NCBI RefSeq assembly: GCF_014805625.2
Contig: NW_023998414.1
Location: 11,984,245 to 12,048,244 of the forward strand
Origin: Glossina fuscipes
Taxonomy: Eukaryota > Arthropoda > Insecta > Diptera > Glossinidae
Direction: 5' to 3'
Length of the DNA: 64,000 bases
Below, piece after piece: positions 1 through 12,185 of the stretch. The stretch's first letter is position 1. Each line of letters begins with the position of its first letter. A model generated the notes under the pieces. It searched no databases, was not told where the DNA came from, and saw only the letters and a list, made by a program, of their open reading frames with translations. Made by a program: the position numbers and the translations under genes.

Positions 1-127
1 AAGCCTTAAGCTACGCACAGATGGAACTAGAGCTGAAATTGTTGCTGTTATTACTGTTCAAGTTGAAACTTTATAGTGACAGCAAGACTAGCAGTAGCAG
101 CAGCAACAGCAGCAGCATCATCAACAG

Positions 128-152
128 TAATAGTAGTAGTAGTAGTAGTAGT
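128..152. repeat. (TAG)n trinucleotide repeat
   Basis: About eight TAG/AGT units. Flanking CAG/AGC and ACT-type triplets make the first 280 bases triplet-rich, which produces the low-complexity minus-strand frame of Thr/Ala runs. Confidence 0.9.
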
Positions 153-890
153 CATAGTTGAAGTAGCAATATTTAGTAGTACAGTAGTAGCAGCAGCGCC
201 AATAACATTGAGAAATGAGTACAAGAGAGATTGGCAGGAAAGGTGATGCTGTTTACCGGTTGGCACGCAGCACATCATCTACATGGGTGTACATGTTTGC
301 GTACAAACAGTAGCCTTTCGAACGTAAACATAATCAAAATATTCATACATTAAGTGCCGATGTATGGGTTAATGTCTTCAAAAGAAAAGAAACCGTTAAC
401 TCAGCCTCATAATCATCATCTCTGCAAGTTTATGATGCATAGAGGAAATTATATTAAACTAAAATATGAACGCAGTCAGATTGAAATTAGTAAAGTTTCT
501 TGAAAGGGTTATTTAATGTCTTCACATTTTTACTGAATTCAAACTTTTTAAAAAATTTTATAATTTATTCAATGTTATCGCTTATGACATTTTTACAACT
601 AATGATAGATCGTTGAATTAAAAGGCAACAAAGGAGCATAAAAAAAAAAAAAAAAAAGAAAAAAACAATTGTTACCACAATCAACAAATGTTGCCGCCAC
701 CTTCATAAACTAAAGCCCAACTACCAACCAACCATTACCAACAACTAACTCTCAATCTACCATGTGTTTAAATGGCGTCTTAAATGGTGACTTTGAAAAA
801 TACATAGTACAGCAGAAGCGGCATCAGTGCAGTGTATGCCGTGTAACAACAGTGAAAAGCCTTAAGTCACAAACTGCATTCAAACACACA

Positions 891-932
891 TCTTCTTCTT
901 CTTCTTCTTCTTCTTCTTTTTTTTTTTTTTTT
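891..932. repeat. (CTT)n followed by T-run
   Basis: Nine CTT units run into a 15-16 base T tract. Confidence 0.95.
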
Positions 933-1858
933 ACCTAACAACTAAAACCTCTGGCATGCTGTGTGCGCTAAGTTAGCTATAAGAAGCGAGCGTTTTCTTT
1001 AGCCTTTAGTTATGGCGCTTAAAAATTTTAATATATTTGAAGTATATATATATATATATGTGTATATATATGTATATGTTCTCAATGTGCAACAATAATG
1101 CATCAAAATGAGAGATAGATAGAGAGAGAAAGAAAGAAATAAACTACACAGCACAGCATAACAGAGTATTTTGTAGTGCATACACTATAATTAAGATGCG
1201 TGACGAGGGCATTCTTTATGAAAATTACCACCAATCATAAACAAAGTGGCTCCTCAATATATGCAGAAAGTTAGTTACCATATGCCAACCATTTCGTTTC
1301 AAAGTGGATTAAATTCATTTATTTTAAAACTTTTTTAAAAATTCTCTCTCTTTTTAACTACACATTATACAGGATTTTTTTCAGCAACTTTTACTTTGTT
1401 ACTCTATTAACGTAAGAGATTGCAACAGCTTCTTAAGCCAGAAGGACGCGTTCGTCAAAAGGACACACTTGTGTCTCAATCTTGTATCTCAATTTTATTT
1501 GCCCGTCATTACGGATGTTTGCGCCTTCAAGTCGAACGTATACACAAAAAATATTAATTCAATCTTCGTGGCCGCACGCTGATCAAATACGAAAGAAAAA
1601 AAAATGAACAGGTTTACAGAAGGTTAGGTTAACTAAGATTCGATTTCTCGAACGGGAAATTAAATTAAGTTTAATGGGCATTTTTTTAAAACATTCTCGA
1701 GTCGGTTTCGGGTTTTTGATGTTTTGTCGATCCTTTAGAGCTGAACGATTCAGACAAGAGCCAATATTTAAATAGTCAGTCCAGTGTTTTTGTTAGATTG
1801 AACTTAGTCCATTTTAGAAATAAGTCTTCCACATGCACTTATGTAGTTGCGATACAAG

Positions 1859-1893
<35 letters not shown>
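1859..1893. repeat. (TA)n dinucleotide repeat
   Basis: About 17 perfect TA units. Confidence 0.95.
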
Positions 1894-1894
<1 letters not shown>

Positions 1895-2489
1895 CGGGGA
1901 GGGGGAGGTGGACAAAGTGTTTGATTGTTTCGCGCATTCTACACTTGCAAAAATCATAAATATTGATAAGATATTCTTCGAGATAAGCTTTTCAGTGTTG
2001 AGAATTCATTTCAAATCTCCATCGAGTCATTTGATATTAGACGTAAAGTAAGATACGTAGTACGGAGCGAATTGAAAGACTCTTCAATAAACGTGAACTT
2101 TAGAAATTTTTTGCAGTGTATTCGAAAGTTTTTATACGCTTTCAAAAATAAACAAAACAAAAATAAAAAAAAAATAAAAACTAATAGTAAACAAAAAAAA
2201 AAAAAAAAATATTCTTGTTTCTATATATTAATGCTTGCCATTTAGTTTACAAATGTTATGATCATTGTCAGTTAATAAATTTCTAGTAATGGTTTTAGGA
2301 GCAAAAATTATTGACTTTATCAGGCAATTAAAATTTAGTAAATCTAGTTAAAAAAAAGTTAAAAAAATTATATTCATATTCACTTTAGCATGACGAACGT
2401 GATAAGCACAATTTTTTATTATTTACAATTTTTTTTTTTTACTTTTTAGATAAATCTTAAAATTAAGAACAAATGAAAACACTACACCG

Positions 2490-2840
2490 GGGCATTGTCC
2501 CCCACCTTTAATACCCTACAGCACTTTGTATGATACAGTTATTCATAGGACGGCCTTATTATACTAAAAGTAGTCGGATCCGAAACATTATTAACTAACG
2601 TTCTGGCATTAACATGGGCCAAAATATGTCGGTGCACGAACTTTCATCCGAATATCTCGAAAATTGTGACCTATAGTTTGAATATAAGTGGCAACAACTG
2701 AGACAGATGAACATAGAGGTTCACTTTCCGAATCGATTGGTATAATAAAAGATGGATTTCTCATAATTTCTTTTGGGTATTATGGACACCCGCCATACAC
2801 ACCTAATATATTTTTGTACCGCTTATAGTTAGAGTGGGCT
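2490..2840. mobile_element. Possible old repeat fragment
   Basis: ATACCCTACAGCACTTTGTA, then ATATCTCGAAAATTGTGAC and GGGTATTATGG recall fragments common in fly transposon remnants. The segment is free of microsatellites, which sets it off from its surroundings. It has no coding potential and no defined ends. A weak call. Confidence 0.2.
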
Positions 2841-3947
2841 ATAAAAATTGTGTACATTTATTGTCTTTTCTGAAAATTCAATTCTGTTTTCACTTGCAAC
2901 CCGTGACTTGTGTGACTTGTAAGTGTAACATGCTATGTTAGGGCAACTAGTCAAGGGACTTGGATATATAAATCAGAAATGTTAGCCAACAAATATTTAA
3001 CTCACACATAAACTTGGCAAAGTAATCAATATCCGGAAAAACACAAAGCAATTCAATAGTGTAAAGGAGGAGAGCTTTTCAAAATTCAAGATTCAAGATA
3101 CGATAATCTAGGACAAATCTGATCTCAAATACTGTTCTCAACCTAAGCTCACAAAAAATTATAAGTAACATAAAAGTTTATATTAAAAATAGAGCTTCCA
3201 AAATTTTATCAAATGGACAAATCGACATAGGTTCGTCTATTTAGGCCCATACATATGTTCTTATGGGCTACGAACATAAGTGGTCCGACACAAAGTTCCA
3301 GTGTTTTTGCAGAGCAAGTTTATTGACATAAGTACGTCCACGGAAACAGTTGTAGTGGAAGAAGGTCTTCTAACAAAACAGATGCCAATGGAAAAACTTA
3401 CATTGAATCTCTTGTGAAGTGTTTGCTGCCGAGACCAATAGTCTTTTCTTATGCTTTTCAAGAAGATCTCTAAAGTTATCCTTTGCCTTTTTGCTGAAGT
3501 GTGAATGTATATTTAATCGATGTTAGCTATGATTTTTCACACTTTACGAAAAATTCATAGCAGTAGCTGTGGTTATGGTAGTTCACGAGAAAACATTTCG
3601 TCAACATTTTTATTTTAATTAATTTGCAATGAAATAAAATAATGATTCTTAACTTTAAGTGATTTGCGTAAATACCGAATGATTTTTGCAATGGACAATA
3701 TGTGATAAAATATTGGAAGGATCTCTGGAACAGGGAAAATTAAATGGGCTGACCAAACGATCCTAACGTTACGTAACGTGTCATGAAGGCGCCAGAGTGT
3801 ATTAATTAATTAAACGCGGTCACTGTTTAAACCGCATAACGGGAATCCTTATTTCGATCCCTTCTGATAGGCATCACATTATCTATAGAATAATAGGTAA
3901 TTCTCTGGTTTAGTCTATGGTCTAATTAAGGAAATTTTTAAACTTGA

Positions 3948-4025
<78 letters not shown>

Positions 4026-4065
4026 TTCTCTTTCTCTTTCCATTTCTCTCTCTGTCCCTCTTTCT
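3948..4065. repeat. (CT)n pyrimidine-rich repeat
   Basis: Imperfect CT array with TGTC and TTTC interruptions, about 118 bases of almost pure pyrimidine on the plus strand. The minus-strand RERERE frames are its translation. It lies 440 bases upstream of the 4509 splice-like site. Confidence 0.95.
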
Positions 4066-4474
4066 GTGGGCATGTAAACAATCAAACTTACTGACTCTGT
4101 GGCTCTGAAAACGCAAGGTAAATAGTCGGGCAATCCCAACGAGTGATAGTTTCTTGATCTATTTGCGCTAATGATGTCATTGCGATAAAATTTCTCGTTG
4201 GTCATTCGGCTCTTGCAATGCAGTGAATGAATTGCGCTATCGAACGAGTACTACGGATGTGCACGACGTTGATTTTCAACAGAACTGCATCATCTGCAGC
4301 ACAGCTCGTGAAACATTGGCGCTACTCCGTGATTGATTTCAACTAAAATCTTTTGTTGGTAGACATTTTGTTTTTGTGTTGGAGGAAATAAAAAAACGGG
4401 TCAGCTTTCGATGTAACGTTTCTATCTAACCAAACATTTCGATGGATCTTTGAAAAATATTCAGTTTTTCATTT

Positions 4475-4515
4475 ATGTTTTTTTTTTTTCTCTTTTTCTC
4501 TCTTTACAGGTGAGT
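4475..4515 (+). promoter_or_regulatory. Candidate recursive-splicing (ratchet) site
   Basis: A roughly 30-base pyrimidine tract runs into TTTACAG, with AG at 4508-4509, and is followed with no intervening base by GTGAGT at 4510-4515. A strong 3' splice site fused to a strong 5' splice site (YAG|GTRAGT) is the defining structure of ratchet points used to remove very long fly introns in steps. It is on the same strand as the BTB exon about 50 kb downstream. A CTAAC (about 4424-4428) upstream might serve as a distant branch point. The motif is seen directly; use in splicing is inferred. Confidence 0.65.
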
Positions 4516-4580
4516 GATTGTATCATAGACAAACCATACTCGCATATTACTATTATTGAATGTTTTTTGAACAACCAAAG
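4510..4580 (+). other. Possible cryptic exon following the ratchet-type acceptor
   Basis: From the acceptor at 4509 the sequence runs 71 bases to CCAAAG|GTAATT (donor at 4581). Ratchet sites are often accompanied by a downstream donor that defines a normally skipped exon. The second donor is weaker than GTGAGT because it lacks G at +5. No protein similarity is seen; if included it would be untranslated leader. Confidence 0.25.
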
Positions 4581-5546
4581 GTAATTTTTTGAAATATACA
4601 TGTGACTCGAAATTCATTGGTGATTACACAAATCTCTATTAAAAATGTAAATGGTAAACGATATACAATTCAATTTCATTGTGGGCGTACGCTTGGGTAG
4701 CAAAATTAGACAGAAAAAACATAAATAATTATAATAATAATAATATATATATAAAAAAAAAATAAAAAAAATATTCATCAAAATATCTCCTTTTATTAAA
4801 CATTAAAACGGTATTTTTAGACTCGTATAAAATCGAAAGAAAAACCCCTTAAAACGAATTTTAGATGCCCACCCAATCGCCTAGATGGATAAATACAGTG
4901 GCCAATTAAAACCGATTTTGAATAAATATTTAAAAAAAAAAAAAAAAAAAAAAAACGACTCGAAAGGAAATTTGACACAATCTCCTAAGCTCATCCATCA
5001 TATTTAGTTGGAAACACGATGCGTAGCGGTCCGTATATGCATACGGACAAAAGCTTAGCTCGTTACTTGAATTTTTGCGATTTTTAAGCGTAACAACACA
5101 AGTAAACGAATACCCAGCCAGGCCATGAGATTTACTAAATGAACAATTTTGCATTCATGCCCGATAGAAACATGACTAGTGTGCGTAATTAAGCTCAAAA
5201 AATCTTACGACGACTTTCGTATACTATCGCTATTATACGAATTCTTGGTTGTTACATATATTTTAACGAAAATAGTACACCTCATCCCCCGGATTAATGG
5301 AATGAAAAATGTTATTACAGCTGCAGGCACTTAAATGACATTAGTTACAAAATAACAAATTTATGGCCGAAAAACGAAACCATACACATGAAAACATATT
5401 TAAAGCAAATAGTTAAGCACAACCGCCACAATATTGACTTTAGAGGAGATTTGTTTTTTTTTTCTTTCTTTTTTTTCCGGCAATTGAACCGAATAGAAAT
5501 TGACATAATGCACGCACTTGCGAATTGTTCGTTGAAGTTAAATAAG

Positions 5547-5570
5547 AAAAAAAAAAAAAAAAAAAAAAAA
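5547..5570. repeat. A-homopolymer (24)
   Basis: Twenty-four As just before the alternating tract. A similar 24-A run lies at 4932-4955. Confidence 0.95.
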
Positions 5571-5613
5571 CAATGGCAACAATCATAAAGTTAACCTGAT
5601 TTGCAAAGATACC

Positions 5614-5654
5614 TATATACATATATACACATATGTATGTGTGTGCGTGCGTGT

Positions 5655-5694
<40 letters not shown>

Positions 5695-5715
5695 GTATGT
5701 ATGTATATATGTATG
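5614..5715. repeat. 102-base uninterrupted alternating purine-pyrimidine tract (TA/TG/CG)
   Basis: CATATA, GTGTGCGTGCGTGTG and long (AT)n segments join without breaking the alternation. The AT part is self-complementary and could extrude a cruciform; the GTGCGTGCG part favours Z-DNA. Confidence 0.9.
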
Positions 5716-7226
5716 ATAGATAAGGCTCTAGCGACGGTGACAAAAAACCTAAGGGAGAATTACAATTTGTATGGAAAACAATAATAACAGTATGCAGTGC
5801 ACATGGATATATTATATAAGGTAAACAGTGAAATCAATTCTTTAGCAAAAACAGTGGAAAAGGAAAAAAAAGAATTGCAAATGGCCACCGTTGGGAAATA
5901 AATCAAAGCAACACTTACAACAACAACAACAAGAACAACAACAAAAACAACAAGAATACGAACAACCAGTTAGTTTAACAGACGCAATAACAAACGGGTG
6001 AACACATCGAAGATATTTAATACAACTGCGAAATTTTTATTCATGTTTTCTTTATAGCCTAAATTGAAGGCATATTCACTTTATCCGCCCATTGTGCCAT
6101 TTAGTGTACGTACGTACATAGAAATATAAAGCGTTTTCTAATTAATGCACTTGTTCGCTTATTCATTAAAATATAACACGAAGCGTAAACTCACTAAAAC
6201 GTTTCTCACTCGGTAGAGTTGCTATTAAAGATGCCAAAATTGCTTAGCGTTTCTTTGACGAATTTGGAAAGCGATTTGGATCCACGATGAAAAAATCGAA
6301 AATATTTCATGCTCATCACTAATCTTGCTATCCTCTTGGTGTCATCAAGAAAAACACTTGTTCAACTACAATTACCCGGTAACTGTACTTTTGCTTAACA
6401 TACAATGCTATTCACCTATTCGTTCCTTGCTTTCATTCTCTCTCTTCTCCGCAGGAAAGCACTCAAGTTTTATTAAATCTATATTCATAATGATCTGTAA
6501 ACTGTGGCAATCGTTGAAGTCTCTCCTGATATTTGACAAAAATGTTTATTGCAATTGATCGTCTTATACGACCGTAACGAGTGGACACTCCAATTGCTAA
6601 CTGCATAGTCGGAGGTTAAACCGTAATCCAAAGATGTATAAAAATTTGAATCAAATTTAATCAAGCAGTCATTCACGTCTAGTTGTTACTAAGCGAAATA
6701 GCCGCCACCGTTGATAAAAAAAGTTATTTTAAATAATTTTATAGGTATATGTTCTTGTAGCAATATTGGAAGAATCCATTAGCTCGAGAACACCTAGGGA
6801 CACTTTATCACCAAAGGATGCCGCGTATATGGGGTATATTTCGTTTATTTGCAATTCCCGGAAGGAAGCTTCAGAGACCCCACAAAACATATATATATAT
6901 ATATATATATACCGCAGCAATATTAAATTCTCCAATCGACTTAAGCATGTCCGTCTGTCCACTTGTATGATGTCTCTTGTAAATATGTTCTTGACCGTAA
7001 AAATAAACATCACCTTCAACTTTGGCAAAAACATTGTGAGTTCAAGGCAATAGCATCGAAATCGATTGAAATCGTTCGCCTACAGTATCAAGTTAACCGA
7101 GCATACCTCTGTTTCCCAAAAGGAATAAAAAATAAAGTTTTTTCATCACCACCGATAAACTAGCTGAACAAAAGCGGGGAAAGTTGACAACGCCTACCTA
7201 ATAGTATAGAGTATGAGAATCTAGTT

Positions 7227-7270
7227 CTTCTCCATTCTTTTTGTTTTTTTTTTTTTTTTTTTAGGTAAAC
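7227..7270 (+). promoter_or_regulatory. Second, weaker ratchet-type site
   Basis: A long pyrimidine run dominated by Ts ends in TAG at 7262-7264 and is followed directly by GTAAAC (7265-7270). The acceptor half is strong. The donor half is only moderate, with A instead of G at +5. It is on the plus strand, 2.75 kb after the 4509 site. T-runs are abundant here, so a chance TAGGTAAAC is more plausible than at 4509. Confidence 0.35.
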
Positions 7271-8140
7271 GTTTCGGTCACAACCGATAACATTTAAGAA
7301 TCCATAATTAATCGTCTTTATCAATCACTGTGAAAACGTACTGAAGTATTTATTATAGGTCAATACATGTTCAACTTGTATAACGTCAGCGATCCAATGT
7401 CTGTTAAATGTCTGCAGTAAAGATTCAAGACAACGGTGGCCCTGCGGACGCGTACGGTGTGCTATGCATTACTCAATAAATTACTTGACCAGATCGAAGA
7501 GATTTTACTCCATACAATATATTTATATAAATTTTATATACATATATCCTTAGCAGGCGTTGCCTTCAATAATCTGCATTTCCTATGGGTAACAAAAGAT
7601 GGCACAAGGTAATCGTTACTCATTGTTATAGCTTCGCTTTACAAAGGCTTGTAAGGCTTTAAATTACCGAGATGGCCAGATGTGCCAGTTAGTTAATTGT
7701 ATTCATAAAGGCATTAACTTTCTTTCCTAGAATTAATTTGACAATGAGGACTTGTCCGTCCATACGACGACCTGTCCATACGTGGCTTAGTATGAGGTTT
7801 AGCGTGCAAATATTGCTAAAATATACGAAGTTCTCCAGTTAAAATACTGAACCGCGTAAGCGATTTGCAACAGAAAATAAATTCAACACTGCTTGGGCGA
7901 AGACTCTTCCTCTCACTTCTTAGCATTCACGATAATCCTTTCATATATAATTCTTTCAAATGATTTACATATGTCTGTATGTATGTATACGTATATGTAT
8001 ATAGGTTGGCTTTCGAAACGCATTTAGATGAAGAGGTAGTGCAAGAAATGTTCGGTTTTAACTAAATCTAATTTCGGTGATTTTCCCCCCTTTTTTTTTT
8101 TTTGTTTTTTATTCAAAAATACGCATGTGTTCATTGTTGG

Positions 8141-8200
8141 GTTGTTGTTGTTGTTGTTGTTCTTTTTTAAGAGAGAAAAAAAAAAAAAAAAAAAAAAAAA
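8141..8200. repeat. (GTT)n and A25 run
   Basis: Six to seven GTT units (8141-8161), a short spacer, then 25 As (8176-8200). Confidence 0.9.
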
Positions 8201-8818
8201 TTTCTTTTACAAAAAAAGGGCGAAAAAAAAAATTTTCTTTTTCATTTGGCTTACCATTAAACTGGCTTGAGTGGTTGCCTGGCTGCCTATGCTCCACTCA
8301 AGCCAGCTGAATGGTTAGACAAATGAAAATGCAAATGAATTAATAATAAAACCCGATTTTTGCGGCTTTTAAGCAATTTTATAACCCTAAGCTAATGTGT
8401 TGGTGTCTGGGTGCCTGAGTTTGTGTTCGTGTTCGTGTGTGCATGTGTCCGTATGTGTGCGTATATATGTACATATATATATTTATATATATATATATAT
8501 ATATATTTCGCTCTCCATTCATGTAAGCCGACAATTGTTCACTTGAACCATAGCTGTTTGTTGTTATAGTGCTGTTGCTGGCGTCTTGAGTGTGTAAATG
8601 AATATCAATGAAAATTGTACACACAATTGAAATTGTTATAGTTTTTTGTTCGTTATTTTTTTTTGTTTTTTTTTTTTATTCTGTTTTTGTTTTTTAGATT
8701 TTTTTTATTTTGTTTTTCCTTTTTCTCTTCGTCTGACTAATCGTTTTAACATCATGTGTTGGCTTGTAAGGCTAAAGGCTAAAGTTATTTTCATTTTTAT
8801 TTTCCAGGTTTATTTATT

Positions 8819-8826
8819 TATATACG

Positions 8827-8861
<35 letters not shown>

Positions 8862-8890
8862 ATATTTTTTTTTTTTTTTTTTTGTTTTTG
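8819..8890. repeat. (AT)n plus T-run bordering the 400-N gap
   Basis: AT units to about 8865 pass into a T tract with G interruptions that ends at the gap. Just before it, CATTTTTATTTTCCAG|GTTTAT (AG at 8805-8806) is a good acceptor with a poor donor half. Confidence 0.9.
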
Positions 8891-9290
8891 NNNNNNNNNN
8901 NNNNNNNNNNNNNNNNNNNNNNNNNNNNNNNNNNNNNNNNNNNNNNNNNNNNNNNNNNNNNNNNNNNNNNNNNNNNNNNNNNNNNNNNNNNNNNNNNNNN
9001 NNNNNNNNNNNNNNNNNNNNNNNNNNNNNNNNNNNNNNNNNNNNNNNNNNNNNNNNNNNNNNNNNNNNNNNNNNNNNNNNNNNNNNNNNNNNNNNNNNNN
9101 NNNNNNNNNNNNNNNNNNNNNNNNNNNNNNNNNNNNNNNNNNNNNNNNNNNNNNNNNNNNNNNNNNNNNNNNNNNNNNNNNNNNNNNNNNNNNNNNNNNN
9201 NNNNNNNNNNNNNNNNNNNNNNNNNNNNNNNNNNNNNNNNNNNNNNNNNNNNNNNNNNNNNNNNNNNNNNNNNNNNNNNNNNNNNNNNNN
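8891..9290. other. Assembly gap, 400 N
   Basis: Unknown bases sit between an (AT)n plus T-run on the left and ordinary AT-rich sequence on the right. Repeat-induced assembly failure is the likely cause. Frames crossing it are meaningless. Confidence 0.99.
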
Positions 9291-10497
9291 GACAGCTAAA
9301 TTTTCTTTAAATGTTTGCCATAAAATTTGATAAAAATCTTTTGGGAGCATTTTTTTTATTTTTATTTATTTATTTGCAATTTTTATTATTATTATTATTA
9401 TTATTAGTATTTTTTTTTTTTTCTTTTTCTTAATTTTTTTTTTTTTTTGCCCCATTATAATTAAGCCCATAAGAGGTAAGTTGCGCTTTTTCAATTTAAT
9501 TTGTTTTTAATTGTATAAATTTATTGGTCACAACACATAAAACACAAATACATATATATAAGATATACACATACAATTACTTTACAACGCATAGTCATAA
9601 AAGATTAGAAATCCCTGAACAGTATTAAATCTCTACGAGTAATTATCGCTTATTATTTTAATTTAAACTTATATCTTAGTATAAACGAAGTCACTAAGTA
9701 TTAAGTTATTTTGAACATTCATAATGCGCTGTCTTTAAACAATTTATTTTTTCATATGGCATTGTATATATGCTCATTGGTAAATAAATGATATTTTATT
9801 CAATGAATTTTCGCCTCATTCCTATTAGTTGGTTTTTATAGAGTTTAGAAGGTCGCCAAGACAGTATGGTAAGCCTTCACTTTGCATTGAGTAGGCGTAA
9901 TAAGTGACCACTCTACCTACACTAACGGCATTTTCGAGCTACACGACACCTCTAATAGTGCTTGCCAATCAACCGAACGTAATATGTGTGTTATTCTAAA
10001 AAATCTTTTAAGCAATTATTTGGTTTAAATACAGATTATCAGTGCAGCGGTGGTTTATTATCGCCCCCACCTAATAATTTTAAAAAGATTCCCATCTTAA
10101 GGGCTTTATGATCAGTACTTTGTTCAGTATTGAAAGGATCTAGTCTGAGACTATCCACATAGAAGAAAGAACACTCGAAGACAATCGATATGACCCAACT
10201 CAACTTTTTTTTTTTCACGCTATCCCTTCATTTTCCGCTGCTTGGGCTATCGCTTTCAGTTATGATTAAAGCAATTTGCGCGACCTAAGCTCGCGACCAG
10301 TCAACAATATGTTTATTGGAAAATGTCTTATTAACTAATTCGTGTCTAGATCGGTCAGACAACTTATGCCACATTGGCTATAAGTAATCACACTACATAC
10401 TAATGATTCACTTGATGAGCTTAGCACAACTTCTCGCACAGCTAAATTATAGTTTAGTGGAACGGTTTATGTTCTTTGTAGTCTTTGCATTTAATGT

Positions 10498-10575
10498 AAA
10501 AAAAAAAAAAAAAAAAAAATTTTTTTCAATTAAAAATCCATTTACCCAAAAAAAAAAAAAAATTTTTTTTTTTTT
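10498..10575. repeat. Paired A-tract/T-tract blocks
   Basis: A22 then T7 (10498-10526) and A15 then T13 (10548-10575), separated by 21 bases. Each block is self-complementary and can fold back. More A-runs continue to about 10680. Confidence 0.9.
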
Positions 10576-11000
10576 AAAACAAATACTCCAATAATATCAA
10601 GCATTAATTTAAACATAAAAACCACCAAACAAAAAAAAAAAAAAAACAATAAAAAAAAAATCTAAAAAAAAAAAAAAAAAACAATATTGACATGTGTTGT
10701 AAATTAATTTCAAATTCAATAAAACTTTTTTTTCAATCTTTTTCTTTTGCTAAAATAACAAAAAATTACATCAACCACATATAAATCAAAGAACAGCTTA
10801 AAAGATTATATGAAAGAAAAAAAAAGAAAAAACCGTCATTATACATCGTTCGAGGTCTACACACAATCAACTGCAAGTGTGTTTATTATTCAAGGAAAAA
10901 AGCTGCGGAACTTCCTGCTCTTTTTTTTTTTATTTTTTTTTTTTTTTGCTTTCGGTTTTGCATGTGTTTGTTCTTATACGTGTACATGCGTGTATATATA

Positions 11001-11004
<4 letters not shown>

Positions 11005-11038
<34 letters not shown>
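11005..11038. repeat. (TG)n dinucleotide repeat
   Basis: Seventeen TG units. TTTA repeats follow at 11138-11165. Confidence 0.95.
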
Positions 11039-11039
<1 letters not shown>

Positions 11040-12185
11040 AATTGCTTGGCAATGTATATGCATAAGTGCGCTTGTATTAGCTACTGAAGCAGAAAATTAC
11101 TTTCATCATAATTTTCCAGATGCTTATGATATTGTGGTTTATTTATTTATTTATTTATTTATTTTTTTTTGTTTTTGTTTTTTTTTTTTTTGTTTCTCCT
11201 CTCTTGCTTAACTAATAATTTACTTGAATGGTCAATAAATGAAGAACAAAAAATTACATTTAGTATACATTTGCTGTTGTTGCATCTCATTGTGCATATT
11301 ATGCGAGTGTATGAGTTATTCATAAAGCCATTTGCATTCAATAGCTACTGTTTGCTGCTCTGCATATACACACGTTATACCTATACATTAAATCATTATA
11401 TGCTCTACATATACCCATGTGTATATATGTATATATATATATATATAGGTAGATGTACATGCATATATGTACAGGTGTGTAAGTTCTTCATAGGCCATCA
11501 AAATAAACGTAGTGATCATGAATTAAGACAATTATGTTACCACATTGTAAGACATCAAATATGAATTAGAGCAAGTGTGTGTAAAAGAACTATAAAGAAA
11601 GTCCACTTATGCCTATAATAAAAGTAGAATTATAAAGATGAAACGATGGAATAAAGCAAGAGGAGTCGAGAAAGAAGCAAATTCTATTTATTCTGTATGA
11701 AAGTTATACGCATTCGGCTGTGGCAGTTCGTCATACGCAATAGCCTTTGTTCAACATATGTTTTATGGCCGCATTGTTAACGTCTAACGGTGGACTTTCT
11801 ATCTCTTTCTCTCTCTCTTTCTCTTTTTCTTTCTCTCTTTTTCTATCTCTTGCTGTAATTACTAAGGTCGGCTGATCGCGTTTAACCATAAGTACAGTGT
11901 ATGGATAGTCGAGCAGTTGTACGCGTGCGTAAATTCAAAAACTCTTAACATCAACGCTCTTCTCCTTTACTCAATTTAACTCGTTTCCTTACGAGTTTTA
12001 TGACTTTGCCCGTCTTATACATGTATAAATTCTATATGTAAATCGTTATTTAACTGTTATTTCTGATGTGCTAGAGCTTTATCTAAAGACTTCCTTCATT
12101 TCCTATACAATGAGGTACGTTGTCTTTTCACGCGCTTAATTCGTTAATGTATCTGGCATTTAAATGAAGGCTAAGATGAAACCTC

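Noticed and set aside
676..688. Sequence resembling the 13-base dsx/fru splicing-enhancer repeat (ends CAATCAACA)
   Set aside because: It is a single copy with two mismatches; functional enhancers need clusters, and no others were seen nearby.
8646..9350. Frames of 152-217 codons around 9 kb
   Set aside because: They are mostly unknown residues across the 400-N gap, with Phe and Tyr-Ile runs from T and AT repeats.
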